Below are positions 30,055-41,222 of a stretch of 64,000 nucleotides of DNA, piece after piece (position 1 is the first letter of the stretch; each line of letters begins with the position of its first letter). The DNA is from Picocystis sp. L7 (taxonomy: Eukaryota; Chlorophyta; Picocystophyceae; Picocystales; Picocystaceae), in assembly GCA_020975725.1 (NCBI GenBank), contig QXJR01000023.1, positions 1-64,000 of the forward strand, read 5' to 3'. The notes below the pieces were generated by a model. It had not been told where the DNA came from. It did no database searches and was given only the letters and a program-made list of their open reading frames with translations. The position numbers and the translations under genes are program-made.

Positions 30055-31959
30055 ATGAGGAGCCCGGATCCCAAGGTCACCTGAGGACCGGGTCTTTGAA
30101 GGAGACCTGGCTAAAGGCCCTTTTCGAATGGGGCCTTACAAGCCGTGCGGCGCATGCCAAGCACATCCGCTGACACTCTTTCGCCGACGGAGTGTTGCGA
30201 AGAATTGAAGGCGCTCTTGGGCGCGCTCCACGAGCCCATGTCCTCCCCCCATCGCTGGCGTCCTAGAATATCCCCTTCCCCTCCCAAACTGAGACGAGGA
30301 CCCTCCCCTAACGGAGCGCCCCGTTTCCAATGCCCCCCCTTTGCCCCGCGCCCCGAATCCACCAATCAGAAGCAAGTCCTTAACCATAACCTCCCCCAAT
30401 CGCAATCGCAAATACGGTCTTCCTCGCGCATGCGCTAAACCGGCATAAATTGGAAATTGGTATGTCACTAGACACACGCACAGTGATGACCCGTGGGCTG
30501 GATATCCGCTTGGAACGGTGCTTGGTGTCCTTGCCGCTTCATTCGCCTGACACTCCACGTGTGGTTTCGCAATGCCTAACGCGGTCCGTGCCGAGACATG
30601 TGATTATGACACTGCAGCGCGCGACCGCTTTGAACACGCGCCTTTGACTGGTCCTCTATGACGAAAGGGAGCGGACGAGCGTCGTCAAAGAGCGACTTTG
30701 CCGCGTAGTGGCCGCGTTGCAACCTCACTTGTAATCTACCCGGCCTGGTTACGACCGAGTGTGTGTCCTACGTAATCCCGACTTTTTGGAAATACGCATG
30801 CGTAGGAACATATTACGGTCGATTTGACGCTCCTAGATGTGTTGGCGGCTTGCAAGCATTGGGTCCTCTTTGCTCGTGTCGATGGAGATCTAAACCAAGT
30901 GGTAGTTGCGGGGGCAAGCCATTGAGAATGGTGGCTACCGAATCTTCGTTTGAGACACGTTCATTTGACGTGTAGAGTTTGCAAGTGGAGGTAACGAACG
31001 TGTTAGGTAAATGATCACATCTTGTTGTGGCTTCCTAGCTAGAATGGGGTATTTCCCGTGTACTGGGAATTCGGTTGTTGCGTCCCACATTGTGCTACTT
31101 TACTAGGATTCCTTCCACACTTGTTTAGGAGTGAGATTAGCATCCTATGTCCTCTATGATTTCTCTTCGTCGTTGACTCTTGCTAGTATGTCTGTCCTTG
31201 ATTTCTTTGATTGAGCTTTACTTTGAGGATCCTTGTCATCAATCGACTCGTTGAACAGAGTGTGTCACCAAATCCAACATCCTTTGGTGTGAGCACCACA
31301 TGCCCCTACCAATGGTTTGAGTTTCCTTTTGTGAGGATCGGGATGCCTCCCTTCTCTACTATGTGTTGCTTGTTTCAATCTCGCGGATTTCGCGGAGCGT
31401 CCACAAGTGCTCTTACCGCTTGGTCGGAAGTTCCACCAGCATGTGGTACTTGTGCTGTGGCTACAAAGGAACCTAGCACGTCCGTCATGGATGTTCTTTA
31501 GTTTCAAGGCTCGAATCCTTTTGCAAATAGGTCGTTTGTTTACGGTTGAGGCGAATGTCTGAGAGCGTCGCTGACTTGTGTCTCTAGTCAAGTCGTGCTT
31601 GCTACGTTCGTCTAGTCTTTGTAACGCCCTTGCGGATGGCACGTGGGAGCGAGCGTGCGCGTGACTCAGATCATCCCACTTGCCATGGTCGCCAAGTGGG
31701 TCCCATCTACTGTTGCTTAGAGTCAAAAGCTGCTTGACAATGGTCCACTCACGACCTTGCACCATTCCTCTATGGAGCGAAGTTTTCCGTGCGTCCCCCC
31801 CTTAGGTTATTGCGTAAACGAGGTGGCGCCTCTTTTGCTTAACTTGAATCTGCGTAAACAGGAACAGTGGCACGGTGGGGTTGGGGGTGTTCGCTGGTGG
31901 CCCTGGTTCGTTCCCACTGGACCACGTGGCAATTCCCAGAATTCACACGTTACTCCGAC
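30055..31959. other. 1.9-kb stretch without a clear gene
   Basis: The first part (30090-30720) contains coding-like scraps such as TVMTRGLDIRLERCLVSLPL near 30480, with no ORF over 66 codons, so any gene there is dead. The 20-base word shared with 3663-3682 lies at 30393-30412. The rest is AT-richer and empty. The 5' UTR and promoter of the dehydrogenase at 31960 lie at the right end. Confidence 0.5.
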
Positions 31960-32832
31960 ATGGCCACGGCGATGGCGGCCCACCGGATGGTGAATGCAGC
32001 CGTGCTTGGTGCAAGGTCACTACGAACGATGGGACAAGGTGTTGACCAAAGAGACCAAGGGGTGGCGGTAGTGCAAGGAGCGGCCAGGGGGCTGGGATTG
32101 GAGTACGTGTCGCAGCTGTTGGAACGTCCTGAACTGCGCGTCGTCGCCACCTGCCGCGATCCGGATGGGGCGACCTCCTTGCACGCTTTACAGGAAAAGT
32201 ACAGAGAAAGGTTGGACCTGGTGGGATTGGACGTCACGCAGGAAGACACAATCAAGGCGGCAGCGAAACACGTGCGCGAGAAATACGGCAAGGTGGACAC
32301 ACTCATCAACGTGGCAGGAATCCTGCACTTGCCTGGAGTCAGCGGTCTGCCTGAAACCTCCCTGACGCGATTGCAAGAGAAGTACATGATGCTAAATTAT
32401 CAAGTGAATGCGATGGGTCCAACCCTGGTTGCGAAGGAGTTCATGCCAGCTCTCCTGGAAGCTTCGAAACGGGCTGTCAGTGAAGATGGACGAATTCCCA
32501 TCGTCGCCAATATGAGTGCACGCGTAAGTAGCATCTCAGACAACAAGATTGGTGGCTGGTACAGTTACAGGGCATCAAAAACCGCCCTGAACATGTTCAA
32601 CAAGTGCATGGCCATTGAGTACGGGAGAAAGAAGACCCCCGTGACTTTCATATGTCTTCACCCTGGCACTTGTGACACCGACTTGTCCAAGCCGTTCCAG
32701 AAGAACATGGATCAAAGCAAGCTCTTCACGAAAGAAAGAGGGGTGAAGCAGTTGCTTGGAATCATTGACGCGGCCACGCAAGAGGATACCGGGACATTCT
32801 TTGCCTGGGATGGACAAGAGATTCCATTCTGA
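31960..32832 (+). CDS. Short-chain dehydrogenase/reductase, C-factor-like
   Basis: 290 residues from the Met at 31960, chosen for its good context (GACATGG) and because the next residues (MATAMAAHRMVNAAVLGARS) resemble an organelle transit peptide; an in-frame Met at 31867 exists. Rossmann motif variant VVQGAARGLGLEY in place of TGxxxGxG, the NVAGIL strand end, a serine segment (NMSARVSSIS) and the catalytic YSYRASK give a classical SDR, using NAD(P)H on an unknown carbonyl or alcohol. LHPGTCDTDLSKPF near the end is typical of the C-factor/CsgA-like branch of the family. No substrate can be named. Confidence 0.85.
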   Translation: MATAMAAHRMVNAAVLGARSLRTMGQGVDQRDQGVAVVQGAARGLGLEYVSQLLERPELRVVATCRDPDGATSLHALQEKYRERLDLVGLDVTQEDTIKAAAKHVREKYGKVDTLINVAGILHLPGVSGLPETSLTRLQEKYMMLNYQVNAMGPTLVAKEFMPALLEASKRAVSEDGRIPIVANMSARVSSISDNKIGGWYSYRASKTALNMFNKCMAIEYGRKKTPVTFICLHPGTCDTDLSKPFQKNMDQSKLFTKERGVKQLLGIIDAATQEDTGTFFAWDGQEIPF

Positions 32833-33016
32833 GTTGTTGCACTGCAACTTAGGCAAGCAGAGATATAAACATGCTTGCAACACAAGCGGGCAATAAGCAG
32901 GAAAACATGGAAGCCTCCATGACCCCAAGTGGTGCGCAAAGGCAATCTTGCGCAGGAACACGTTGCATCATCATCGAATATCTTCGTTGTTTCGTAATCC
33001 ACAGCATGGAATCCAC

Positions 33017-36000
33017 CTAGACTTGTGGTCGTGTCTGCACAACTGTAATTTCGCCGTTGTCCTCCACAGCTCCTTCAATGTCTTGGGCAGTGCCCAGGGC
33101 ATCTTCGATAGCCTTCCCGACCGATGCGATTCTGTAGCAAAGATCGTGCATGAACTTCTCATCAGCCAGCAAAGGATCTGTAGAATAGTCCACCTGGCTT
33201 TCAATGGTGCTGTCCATGGTAACGGAGTCGTACAGGCCAGCCCCAGCATACCCATCGAGATCTTCCCCATTGGAATCCGACCGGAAGATAAGGCTCTCCG
33301 GGCAAAAGAGACCGACGCTTTTTGAAGGGTAGCTTTCAATGATAATGTCACTTAGATCGTCTTTCTTTGCGACAAACGCAAGTGGACGACCAGGATAATT
33401 GCCCACCAAGGTCTCGCCAAGTCCGCAAACAATCTCGGCGTAGATTTCCCGATCGTCCCCTGTCGATGGGTTTCGCGTATGAATCACAAAAGCGTACTTT
33501 GCTGGCACGACGCGCTGCACCAGCACAGCCATTCTCAGGCTATCGATCTTCAGCCCCACCTTCTTCATGCTGAAGTAAGCACGATCATTGTACTTTGATG
33601 CCCAGACTTTCTTCAGTGCAGTGAACGCCTCGTCCCATCTTTCCCTGTTACCTGGCCATTGAAGGCCTGCTTTTTTCATGTTTGTCGCCAGCGCAGATTG
33701 AAGCTCCGATGGGATGGACACTCTCATGGCGGTCGAACGACACGCCGCCAAGGTTTCTAGGGGTGTATCACTCACCTTTTTCAACAGGAGTTCAAGGTCT
33801 CTCTTCACGGTCTTGTTGTCCGGATGATCGAGTGCCGTTTCAAATGATCCGAAGGGAAGCGTCACCGAAGGTGGGAGATTGACCCACTCGGGGAGTTTAC
33901 CACGCAAGCCTGCTAAATTCTTCGATTTCGCGCCAACTTTTCCGCTCGCAAATTTGTCCATCACGAGGGTGTACTCCCCACACCAGTCAGGCACCTCAAG
34001 CACCCCGAAGTTCCCATTGGACGAAGACGTACTGCCGGATCCATTGGCCATCAAACGATCCATGTCGACTTCGTGGTACGTTACCTCTCCAGATGCTGTC
34101 GACTGGAGAGAAATCGCCTTGCCCTGAAGAGTAGCGAGCTGGTCAATCGGGGATCGCTCGTAGCAAGTTGCCAGGAACACTTTCATATTGCGGGCGCGAA
34201 CTGCAACATGACTCAGCACATCTGGTGCCGATGGTGTCACCACCCCAACTACCCCTTCCGGTACCTCCTCTTCTCCCGCAACCTGTTCCGAAACAAGAAC
34301 GGTGGGCATTTCGTACACCTTCTCTTGCACAACATGAAGATCGGGGACAACCTCCACCACTCCATATACATGGGACGGGCTGATCACCTGCCATGCGGAC
34401 AACTTTGCAGCGCTTCTGAGAGTGGCCTCGATGGGCGTCAAAACGAGAGATACAGCGAACGCACTCCCTCCACGGATGGTTTCTTCGGCGAACAGTTGGA
34501 TGTTCCACTCTTCCACACCAAAAGCTCTTCCTAAGCTCTCTGCAGCAGGCTGCATGCGCTGGGAAACCGCCTCGGACAGATTGCTCAGAGCCCTTCTTAA
34601 CCTGTCCACCACTGCCATCGCCTTCAAAGCGTCTTCCTGCGAAGGGCAGTTGGTGAACACGGTATCCGAGAGCCCTTTCCAGGACATTAAGCAGTAAACA
34701 AACTCCTCGTTGTCTGCAACGCTCAGGCACAAGTTCTGGAGGAGCGGACCCAGGAGTGAGGTGCTGTACCTCTGATCACCAGCTCCCCTTTCCGCCAAAC
34801 TTCGGACCAAGCCCTCCAGGGCCAAGTCCAAATACATCAGATCCCGATGCCCGTCCATCATGGTGTGGACGACCGTCCTAGCGTTGACAGCGGCTTCCAG
34901 CAAATGGTGAACGTCTGCACTCTCTCTGTTGGCCAAGACATAACCCAACGTGCCTTTCAGCTCCTCCGGCAGCATATTTCCTGCAGCAGAAACCGAGTGG
35001 GTGAGATCGGCAGCGCTATGGACTGCTTTCAGCACCGACAGGTACTCCCGAAAGTCGCCAATAAGCTCGGCCCGTTTGTCCGGGAAATCTTCTGGTTCGC
35101 AGCGTATGGGGCGTTCAAACGACTCCAAGCGATCGCGGGAAACTCCCATGTCAGACAGCACCCGCCAGTACGTGGCGTTGTCGCCGTTCTCTTCCAGAAA
35201 CGCAATGTAGGCCTCACAAATGGCCACATCATCAGGTGTGGTATTGTTGTGCAACTTTTGATGCCACTCCTCCATCCACGTTCCTTTGAGCTCTGGTATA
35301 CGATGCTTGTGCATGATATGCAGGATATCATCTCTGACCTTCTGGCCCTCACCCCCCCGTCCGACGCAGGTCAACATCTGACGTGCCCATTCCTTCGCTT
35401 CTCCAGACGATCTTTCGTACGCCTCGACGATCTTGTGGGTGAGTCGTTCCTGCGCTGCGGACAAGATCCGTGGCTGCGTGTTGTAATTCCGTTGCCAGGT
35501 AAGTTGGCGCGTGGATGAGAACCTAAGCCAAACAAAGAGCTTGGCCATCGGATCGACCAGCTCCTTGCCATATTGGCCAGAAATGACATCATCCAAGAGA
35601 TCAGATACGCGATTGTATCTGTGCATCAGCGTCCACGCGCCGCTGTTTTCAGCATCGGATATGACCTGGACCAAGGCGTCATCGGAGACGGATGACACGT
35701 CTAACGCACCGCCTGGCACAGGAGCGCGGAAGTTGGAGTCTCCGTCCTTCCACCAACGGGTCTCGTCCTTGGAGCGCAAGACCCAGATCAACCCAGCAAT
35801 GTCGTGCTTTGCCGGGAGAGTGAACGAGCAGGTTTGCGTGGGCACCAGCTTCCCACCGATTTCGTACTTGCCCTCTTCCGGTGAAAACTCAGTCTCCATG
35901 GCTATTTCATTGACGGTCGCAGTTCCCGGAGGGGCGACCGCCAACGGCGGGAGCTCCCACATACGGCGCTTATCCCTGGACACTCCCCAGTGGGCGACGA

Positions 36001-37429
36001 GTTCAGCGTTGCAGTCCGAAACCATGTCCACTCTGGTGGAACCGTCCTCGAGCACGAAGGCAGCCACGAAAAGGGATGCTTTGTCGCCTAGTCTAAAGAG
36101 ACGTCGCCACCTGCAGGCCGGATCGGCAGCGGCCTCCGCAACATATGGCTCCAGCGGCGACCTGGTTTTGGCGGACTCCGGAATGAGCGATCTCCGTGCA
36201 TGGTCTGGTTTCCGGATGAGATCACGCATGTCCAGATTTTGCGTGCTAGTGAGTGGCGGAGGCGGGGGGACGTCTTGGGATTTCGGAGGCGGCGATGGTG
36301 GGCTTTCTCCCGACTCCCTGACTTCTTCTGTGACGGTAGAGGAGGGCGTTCCTTCGTCCGACTCTGACGGCCGAGGCGCAGCGGGCTCGTTCACCTCCTC
36401 GGAAGGTCCACGTTCGACCGATGCCGGTTCCTTCAACGCCTTTTCGATCTGCTGCAGGGTCTCCCCGGAGCGCAACTTGTGGGCCAGCTCTGCTTTGGCC
36501 TGATCGGTGAAGTCTGCCCCGTCCGGCTTTCCAGAATTCTCCCAGAGGATGTAGGCTTGGATCCCCACCAATTCCATGGGAATCTCTTCCTGGGGTGGAG
36601 ATCGGGAGACGGAGGCTCCCGCCTCGCTTGTCTCTTTCGGTGCGATGCTGCTTCCGGAAATCGTCTTTTCCCCTCTGGACGCTTTGTAGAGGTCTTCGAT
36701 GGGGTACCCGTCTTCCAGGAGCTGCTGCAACTCCTCCACCGCGGCCTGGTACTCCAGGTTGGCTTCTTCAAAGCTCCTTTCCGGGGACCCCGCATTGGTC
36801 CACATGAGATACGCCCACACCCCGGCAAGATCTTGGGGTACCTCGTACGTGTCGGTCCGAGCGGTCTGTCTTTGGTCTCCATCGGTTTCCGCATCATTTC
36901 CGTCTTCCTCCGTCAGTGGGATGCGAAAGTTGTCGGATTTGTCGTCGTACCACTTGTTTTTTTGGGGATCTTTGAGCACGAAGACCAGCGCGTCCCCGGT
37001 CTCTTCATCGGGAAGACGGATGTCCAGGACGAGCGCATCGCCCGTTCTCTTCCACGGGGTTTGCAGTGCTCTCTTCTTGTACCTGCAGGTGTTTTCGGGC
37101 CACGTTTTTTCTCCGGGCAGCCACCATCCCTGTTTTTTACGGCTTCCTTTTCCTCCTTGCACGCCCCAATGGAGGAGGAGCGTGCCTGGATAATTGGTTT
37201 GGAGGCACACCTTTTTGGCGTCGTCCTCGTTTTCCACGCGGCAGAGTAGCTTGGATCCTTCGGGCAGGACGTACGTCTTGGTGTTGTGGACGGGATCGGT
37301 TTCCACGCTCGTTTCCACGGCACGTACGTGGGTGCTTCGTTTCCAGGATGGTTTCGGACGGTCGGTTCGGTGTCGGTTTTTCCTGCCCTTTCCGTTGTTC
37401 CATCGGGTCGCGGTCCACGTCCGGGCCAT
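33017..37429 (-). CDS. GWD: Alpha-glucan water dikinase, plastid/cytosolic starch phosphorylating enzyme
   Basis: 1,470 residues from the Met of MARTWTATRW, close to the usual length of about 1,460; the frame runs on upstream to 37645 but that part is low-complexity. The enzyme moves the beta-phosphate of ATP to C6 of glucose units of starch, which starts starch breakdown. Two CBM45-like starch-binding modules are seen (LHWGVQ...WLPGE near residue 100, AHWGVSRDKRRMWELPP in the middle). The phospho-accepting histidine is in LSHVAVRARN at about residue 1074, almost exactly its place in plant GWD, and the ATP-binding end has SNGEDLDGYAGAG. The basic Ser/Thr-rich N-terminus could be a transit peptide. 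It has one exon and is divergent from eIF2B-alpha, from which it is now separated by a 10.6-kb transposon. Confidence 0.95.
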   Translation of the reverse strand: MARTWTATRWNNGKGRKNRHRTDRPKPSWKRSTHVRAVETSVETDPVHNTKTYVLPEGSKLLCRVENEDDAKKVCLQTNYPGTLLLHWGVQGGKGSRKKQGWWLPGEKTWPENTCRYKKRALQTPWKRTGDALVLDIRLPDEETGDALVFVLKDPQKNKWYDDKSDNFRIPLTEEDGNDAETDGDQRQTARTDTYEVPQDLAGVWAYLMWTNAGSPERSFEEANLEYQAAVEELQQLLEDGYPIEDLYKASRGEKTISGSSIAPKETSEAGASVSRSPPQEEIPMELVGIQAYILWENSGKPDGADFTDQAKAELAHKLRSGETLQQIEKALKEPASVERGPSEEVNEPAAPRPSESDEGTPSSTVTEEVRESGESPPSPPPKSQDVPPPPPLTSTQNLDMRDLIRKPDHARRSLIPESAKTRSPLEPYVAEAAADPACRWRRLFRLGDKASLFVAAFVLEDGSTRVDMVSDCNAELVAHWGVSRDKRRMWELPPLAVAPPGTATVNEIAMETEFSPEEGKYEIGGKLVPTQTCSFTLPAKHDIAGLIWVLRSKDETRWWKDGDSNFRAPVPGGALDVSSVSDDALVQVISDAENSGAWTLMHRYNRVSDLLDDVISGQYGKELVDPMAKLFVWLRFSSTRQLTWQRNYNTQPRILSAAQERLTHKIVEAYERSSGEAKEWARQMLTCVGRGGEGQKVRDDILHIMHKHRIPELKGTWMEEWHQKLHNNTTPDDVAICEAYIAFLEENGDNATYWRVLSDMGVSRDRLESFERPIRCEPEDFPDKRAELIGDFREYLSVLKAVHSAADLTHSVSAAGNMLPEELKGTLGYVLANRESADVHHLLEAAVNARTVVHTMMDGHRDLMYLDLALEGLVRSLAERGAGDQRYSTSLLGPLLQNLCLSVADNEEFVYCLMSWKGLSDTVFTNCPSQEDALKAMAVVDRLRRALSNLSEAVSQRMQPAAESLGRAFGVEEWNIQLFAEETIRGGSAFAVSLVLTPIEATLRSAAKLSAWQVISPSHVYGVVEVVPDLHVVQEKVYEMPTVLVSEQVAGEEEVPEGVVGVVTPSAPDVLSHVAVRARNMKVFLATCYERSPIDQLATLQGKAISLQSTASGEVTYHEVDMDRLMANGSGSTSSSNGNFGVLEVPDWCGEYTLVMDKFASGKVGAKSKNLAGLRGKLPEWVNLPPSVTLPFGSFETALDHPDNKTVKRDLELLLKKVSDTPLETLAACRSTAMRVSIPSELQSALATNMKKAGLQWPGNRERWDEAFTALKKVWASKYNDRAYFSMKKVGLKIDSLRMAVLVQRVVPAKYAFVIHTRNPSTGDDREIYAEIVCGLGETLVGNYPGRPLAFVAKKDDLSDIIIESYPSKSVGLFCPESLIFRSDSNGEDLDGYAGAGLYDSVTMDSTIESQVDYSTDPLLADEKFMHDLCYRIASVGKAIEDALGTAQDIEGAVEDNGEITVVQTRPQV

Positions 37430-37672
37430 GATAGTATCTCGTTCCTTCCCTCTCGATATCCTCTTCCGTTTTTTTCCTCTCCTCGGTTGGTCGTGGCAGG
37501 CGTTGTGGTTGATGCTGTGTGTGTTTCGCCCTTTCACCTCTCCCTTTTCCCGTTCCGGTTGGCCTCTGGGGATGGACGTCGGAGGTGGTGGAAGTGGGGG
37601 TGGCTTCGAAGAAGGGGTTGGGTTGAACCGAGGCCAAAACCCCACCCCTCCCCCTCACCCCCGAGGGGACGG

Positions 37673-37713
37673 GTGGATCGATCCATGGATCGCGATCCAT
37701 GCGATCCATCCAC
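37673..37713. promoter_or_regulatory. 41-bp imperfect palindrome upstream of GWD
   Basis: A dense run of GGATC/GATCC words, with a perfect 16-bp core ATGGATCGCGATCCAT and matching GTGGAT...ATCCAC arms. It sits about 240 bp upstream of the GWD start and 16 bp from the duplicated target site of the large transposon. It could be a dimeric factor site for either divergent gene. Function is unknown. Confidence 0.4.
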
Positions 37714-37728
37714 GGTCCACTCGCGAAA

Positions 37729-37737
37729 GGGGATTGC
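37729..37737 (+). repeat. Target-site duplication, left copy (GGGGATTGC)
   Basis: The same 9 bases occur at 48321-48329, just outside the right terminal repeat. They mark the insertion point of the 10.6-kb element in the GWD/eIF2B-alpha promoter region. Confidence 0.7.
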
Positions 37738-37741
37738 AACT

Positions 37742-38337
37742 AGGCTTGGTCCATTTTTTCGTGCTGTTTGGAAGCATCTTGGCCTGAGGGATCGTGGGGC
37801 GAACCATTCCCCAGATAGGGGTAAATGGGACATCGATCCCGTTGCTCCCCGGTCCCGTTTCGGATGGGCAAATGGGCCCCCTCTTTCTCTCCCTGTCTCT
37901 CCTCTCTCTCAAACCCACACAATCGTACAGCCGGGACATCCAGGCGACTGGACGACGTGCAGGACGAACGTCGGTGGCAGCGCGTGTCCATGCGCACCAG
38001 GGACGGAGCCAAGGAAGGTCGAAACGCGACATCCGAAGCGTGGAAACAGATGCGAAGGGAATGGAAGGAGAAAAGTGGAGAGGAAAAGAGGACGGGAGCC
38101 GCGACGCCGCGACGTGGTCGAATCTTGCCTGGACGACACTGCGAGGAGGACGAGGGGCTGGCGAAGCAAACAAGGGTGCGTCACCAGTCTTCCTGACACG
38201 CAAAAGTATCAGGAAGAATGGTCACGTAGACTAGGGGGGACTCGCGCGAAACGTGTTGACGTGATGGAAGGATGGGAGGGGAGAGCCCATCCTGGGACTG
38301 CGGATGAAAAAAAAAACTGGCAGGTTACATGATGCAT
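37742..38337 (+). repeat. Left terminal inverted repeat (596 bp)
   Basis: Begins AGGCTTGGTCC and ends GGTTACATGATGCAT. Its reverse complement is 47720-48315. One difference was noticed, close to 37795 (GTGGGGCG against GTAGGGCG). ORFs in it are mirrored in the other arm and are not host genes. Confidence 0.9.
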
Positions 38338-38412
38338 AGGTTGGGCAATGGAGAAAACTGCAATATGGTACACTCTAAAATGGGTGGTATGTCTATTGAA
38401 ATTTGGGATCCA

Positions 38413-41163
38413 TCAGAGCTCCCTCAACCTTTGTTGCTTCTTGGCATTCCAATACAGAGCTTGAGCGCAAATCAAGGTAACATATCCAACTTGGGAGCTG
38501 AACATCATGCTGTTTTGCCGGCACCGAACAGAAGCATTGAATTGCTCACTTAGAGGACCATTGATGCTTTTGTTGTGTTTGGAATTGTAGTGCTCAGGAG
38601 CAGTCGTATGATTTCTGTGGTGCATTTGATCTTGATAGTAGCGAGTCCTCCCGAAAAAGGACGGCTCACGGAGGCTGGCTGCCAACTCAAGTTCCTTGCC
38701 ATTGTCATACACAATTTCTTCAGGTGCATGCTGGAAGAAGGCATAGAGGTACTCCACAATCTCAATTGTACTCTCCGCATTCTTCTCGTTGATGACATGG
38801 AACCCCACAACATTTTCACACCCTCCACAAAGGTAATAAACGAGACCAGGGGTGAAGCTGAAGCTTCTTGCATGCTCTTTCTCTGGTTCGACCGCACTAT
38901 CTCTTCCATATTGTCTCGCTGATCTTACCCGTCTTTTTCTTGGCCCCATGGCTCCTACCTTTGTCATTAAGTGTAGGTTTGAAGTACCCTCAAAAGAGTC
39001 CAAGTATGTTGAATGAGACCTACCCTCTCCAGTCTCAACAAGACGCTCTTCAACTGTGCTTCGTTCTACCCGCAGAAGCAAATACTTTAAGAAGGGGTAC
39101 AGTTGCTCTTCTTCTGTGAGCTTCATCAGAAATTGCATAGATATACCCAAGAATCTACTGCTTGAAAAAATTCTAGCAACCAATGGATCCGTGGCCTCGC
39201 ACATGGACTCCATGGCACAAATTTTCTCCAATATCTTGCGGCAATCTAGAGGTATGAGCGAGTTTAATGGGTAATGCGATCCAACGGCCATTCCTAACTC
39301 TCTGAGGTCCCTCACTAGGTGCCAAAGGTGAAATTTATCCTCCACAAGGCACCCATCCAAGAGCAATATTTGTAGTTGCCAAGGACATTGAAGTCTCAAC
39401 TCCAAAACATCTCGATGCTCAAGTCCACTAGTCGCAAGCTTCCATAGCAAATCTCTGGCCTTTTTGTGTAAGTAATTTTGCGTGAATGGCTTCACGAAGG
39501 TTGGGTTTCTGCAATTCAACCATGGTTGGTCAAATCTTGCAGCCCGCCTTTTCACGCCTAAAACCAACCCATCAATGTGAATTCTTTTGCAATTCTTGTC
39601 GTCTTGGCAAACGCATTCAAATGGGCAATACTTGTCTATGTCAATGGATGCTATCAAACCTCGCATAGCCTGGCGAAAGCTGTCTCTTGACGCCTTGATC
39701 AATAGCCTTGGGTTCAGGCCTGCAGAAGGAGATGAGTATTGACCTTGTCTCACGAGCGTTGTCAACAAGCTTATGAACGAATGTTTTGTCTCCGAGAAGG
39801 AATTCCAGCAAAGCATTAGGTCACGCACCAAATATACGTACTGATGATAGCTGACACTCTCTCGTGCACTGCTCTTGGGAACGAAAAACAAGCCACAAGC
39901 CCTCGGGTCGCAAGCACATGTAGGACAAACCCGAGCTCCTTGTAGTTGCACAATCCCGTATTGGCTCACAATTAGAAAATCATTTTTCGGCTCAAAGGAT
40001 GAGGTTTGGCACCTTGAACAAACGGTTGAGTCCATAACCTCTCCAAAGCAATTGTCCATATTCAATGCCAGGGTCTCGCGGTGCTCGCGAATGCTTTCAG
40101 CCATAACCCTACTTACTGCTTCTGTTATTTCGTGCATACCAATCGCGACCTCCGTTTGTGTTGAATAGAAAAAATTTCCAAGTTGTCTCCTTTTGAAAAT
40201 CATCTCCAGCTTTGCAAATTGTTCAACTTCATTTGCTCGTGTATCCATCGCAGGATCGTTTGGTTCATATGCGCCGTTATCTAGGAGGATGTCTGTGCAA
40301 CAACGGCTAGCACATTTTGCATGCACACATGTGCTTGTGTGCCTCTTGCAAGTCAAGCAGATCTCTTGTCCACGTGTCCCATATTGCCTTGTTAGTCCCC
40401 AAGCATGTGCGTTCTCTTTCAACCCACAACAAACTGCCTTGAATGCAAGTCCATTCTCCTCTAGCTCAAACTCGAAAGCAATGCCAGCCATCGTTCTCCA
40501 TTGCTCTAGATGTGCTTCGTCGATGGTAGACTTGCCCAAAGGTCTAGATGTCATGTCATGCACAATATCTTCTACTTCATCTATTCCTAATCCATCACTA
40601 AGCATTGTCATCGCACGTTTGAATGGAATCTCTACGTGAAGAATGCGAGGGAATACGCGCATCAAGCTCTGGGCACAAGAGCACAATTTCCCGATACCAC
40701 GGGTCGCCATGTCCATGTGTGCCCAATCGCTTCCCTGACAACCATCAACACTGCAATGGCTCATCAACATACCATCTACTTTCTTCAAGCTACACACTCC
40801 CATTGGCGACACTGTACGATTGCCCATCAAACCCACCACGACAAACACCACCTCATCCATGCCTCTATATATTGTCGCCACACCATTTGTGGAGAGATAC
40901 GATTGAAAAAAAAGTTGTGGATGCGACCATGCAGTCAAGTCATCCTCCAATTGCACATCAAGAAGCTCAATACCCACATGTTCATCTCGACTATCACTCT
41001 CGTGATCAACCACCAATTGTGTTGGAGTGGATCCTTCGGGCACATCCAAGTCCTTTTTTTCACCTTGAAGTGCCGGACTCGCATTCTTGGGTCTTTTACT
41101 TATATTGACTCTAGCAACATATCTCTTCCTTTGTGACTTCTTGAATCCAAGGTGCTTTGGCAT
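38413..41163 (-). CDS. Cys-rich DDE-type transposase, CxC/KDZ-like
   Basis: 916 residues from the Met of MPKHLGFKKSQ; the frame continues upstream to 41286, and a splice-acceptor-like TTGTAG at 41223 suggests that a 5' leader exon is joined there. The basic N-terminus (KKSQRKRYV) may bind DNA. Several zinc-binding clusters follow: HCSVDGC...LCSCA, ICLTCKRH...CASRCC, VCSRC, VCPTCAC and CPFECVC. A plausible catalytic triad is D in RIHIDGLVLGVKR, D in EIVYDNGKE and E in LSEQFNASVR, the last two 53 residues apart, with RNHTTAPEHY between. This pattern (YDN, H..NH, EQ.N..) is shared with cysteine-cluster transposases of animals and fungi related to KDZ. The frame is open, so the enzyme may be active. 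Confidence 0.65.
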   Translation of the reverse strand: MPKHLGFKKSQRKRYVARVNISKRPKNASPALQGEKKDLDVPEGSTPTQLVVDHESDSRDEHVGIELLDVQLEDDLTAWSHPQLFFQSYLSTNGVATIYRGMDEVVFVVVGLMGNRTVSPMGVCSLKKVDGMLMSHCSVDGCQGSDWAHMDMATRGIGKLCSCAQSLMRVFPRILHVEIPFKRAMTMLSDGLGIDEVEDIVHDMTSRPLGKSTIDEAHLEQWRTMAGIAFEFELEENGLAFKAVCCGLKENAHAWGLTRQYGTRGQEICLTCKRHTSTCVHAKCASRCCTDILLDNGAYEPNDPAMDTRANEVEQFAKLEMIFKRRQLGNFFYSTQTEVAIGMHEITEAVSRVMAESIREHRETLALNMDNCFGEVMDSTVCSRCQTSSFEPKNDFLIVSQYGIVQLQGARVCPTCACDPRACGLFFVPKSSARESVSYHQYVYLVRDLMLCWNSFSETKHSFISLLTTLVRQGQYSSPSAGLNPRLLIKASRDSFRQAMRGLIASIDIDKYCPFECVCQDDKNCKRIHIDGLVLGVKRRAARFDQPWLNCRNPTFVKPFTQNYLHKKARDLLWKLATSGLEHRDVLELRLQCPWQLQILLLDGCLVEDKFHLWHLVRDLRELGMAVGSHYPLNSLIPLDCRKILEKICAMESMCEATDPLVARIFSSSRFLGISMQFLMKLTEEEQLYPFLKYLLLRVERSTVEERLVETGEGRSHSTYLDSFEGTSNLHLMTKVGAMGPRKRRVRSARQYGRDSAVEPEKEHARSFSFTPGLVYYLCGGCENVVGFHVINEKNAESTIEIVEYLYAFFQHAPEEIVYDNGKELELAASLREPSFFGRTRYYQDQMHHRNHTTAPEHYNSKHNKSINGPLSEQFNASVRCRQNSMMFSSQVGYVTLICAQALYWNAKKQQRLREL

Positions 41164-41222
41164 GGTTGAAGGGTAGGAAGCAAACGTCTCAACCCAAGCA
41201 ATAACCCCGTTGAAGTAACCTC

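Noticed and set aside
34847-36503. Plus-strand ORFs of 223 and 330 codons inside GWD
   Set aside because: Antisense shadows of the intact dikinase gene.
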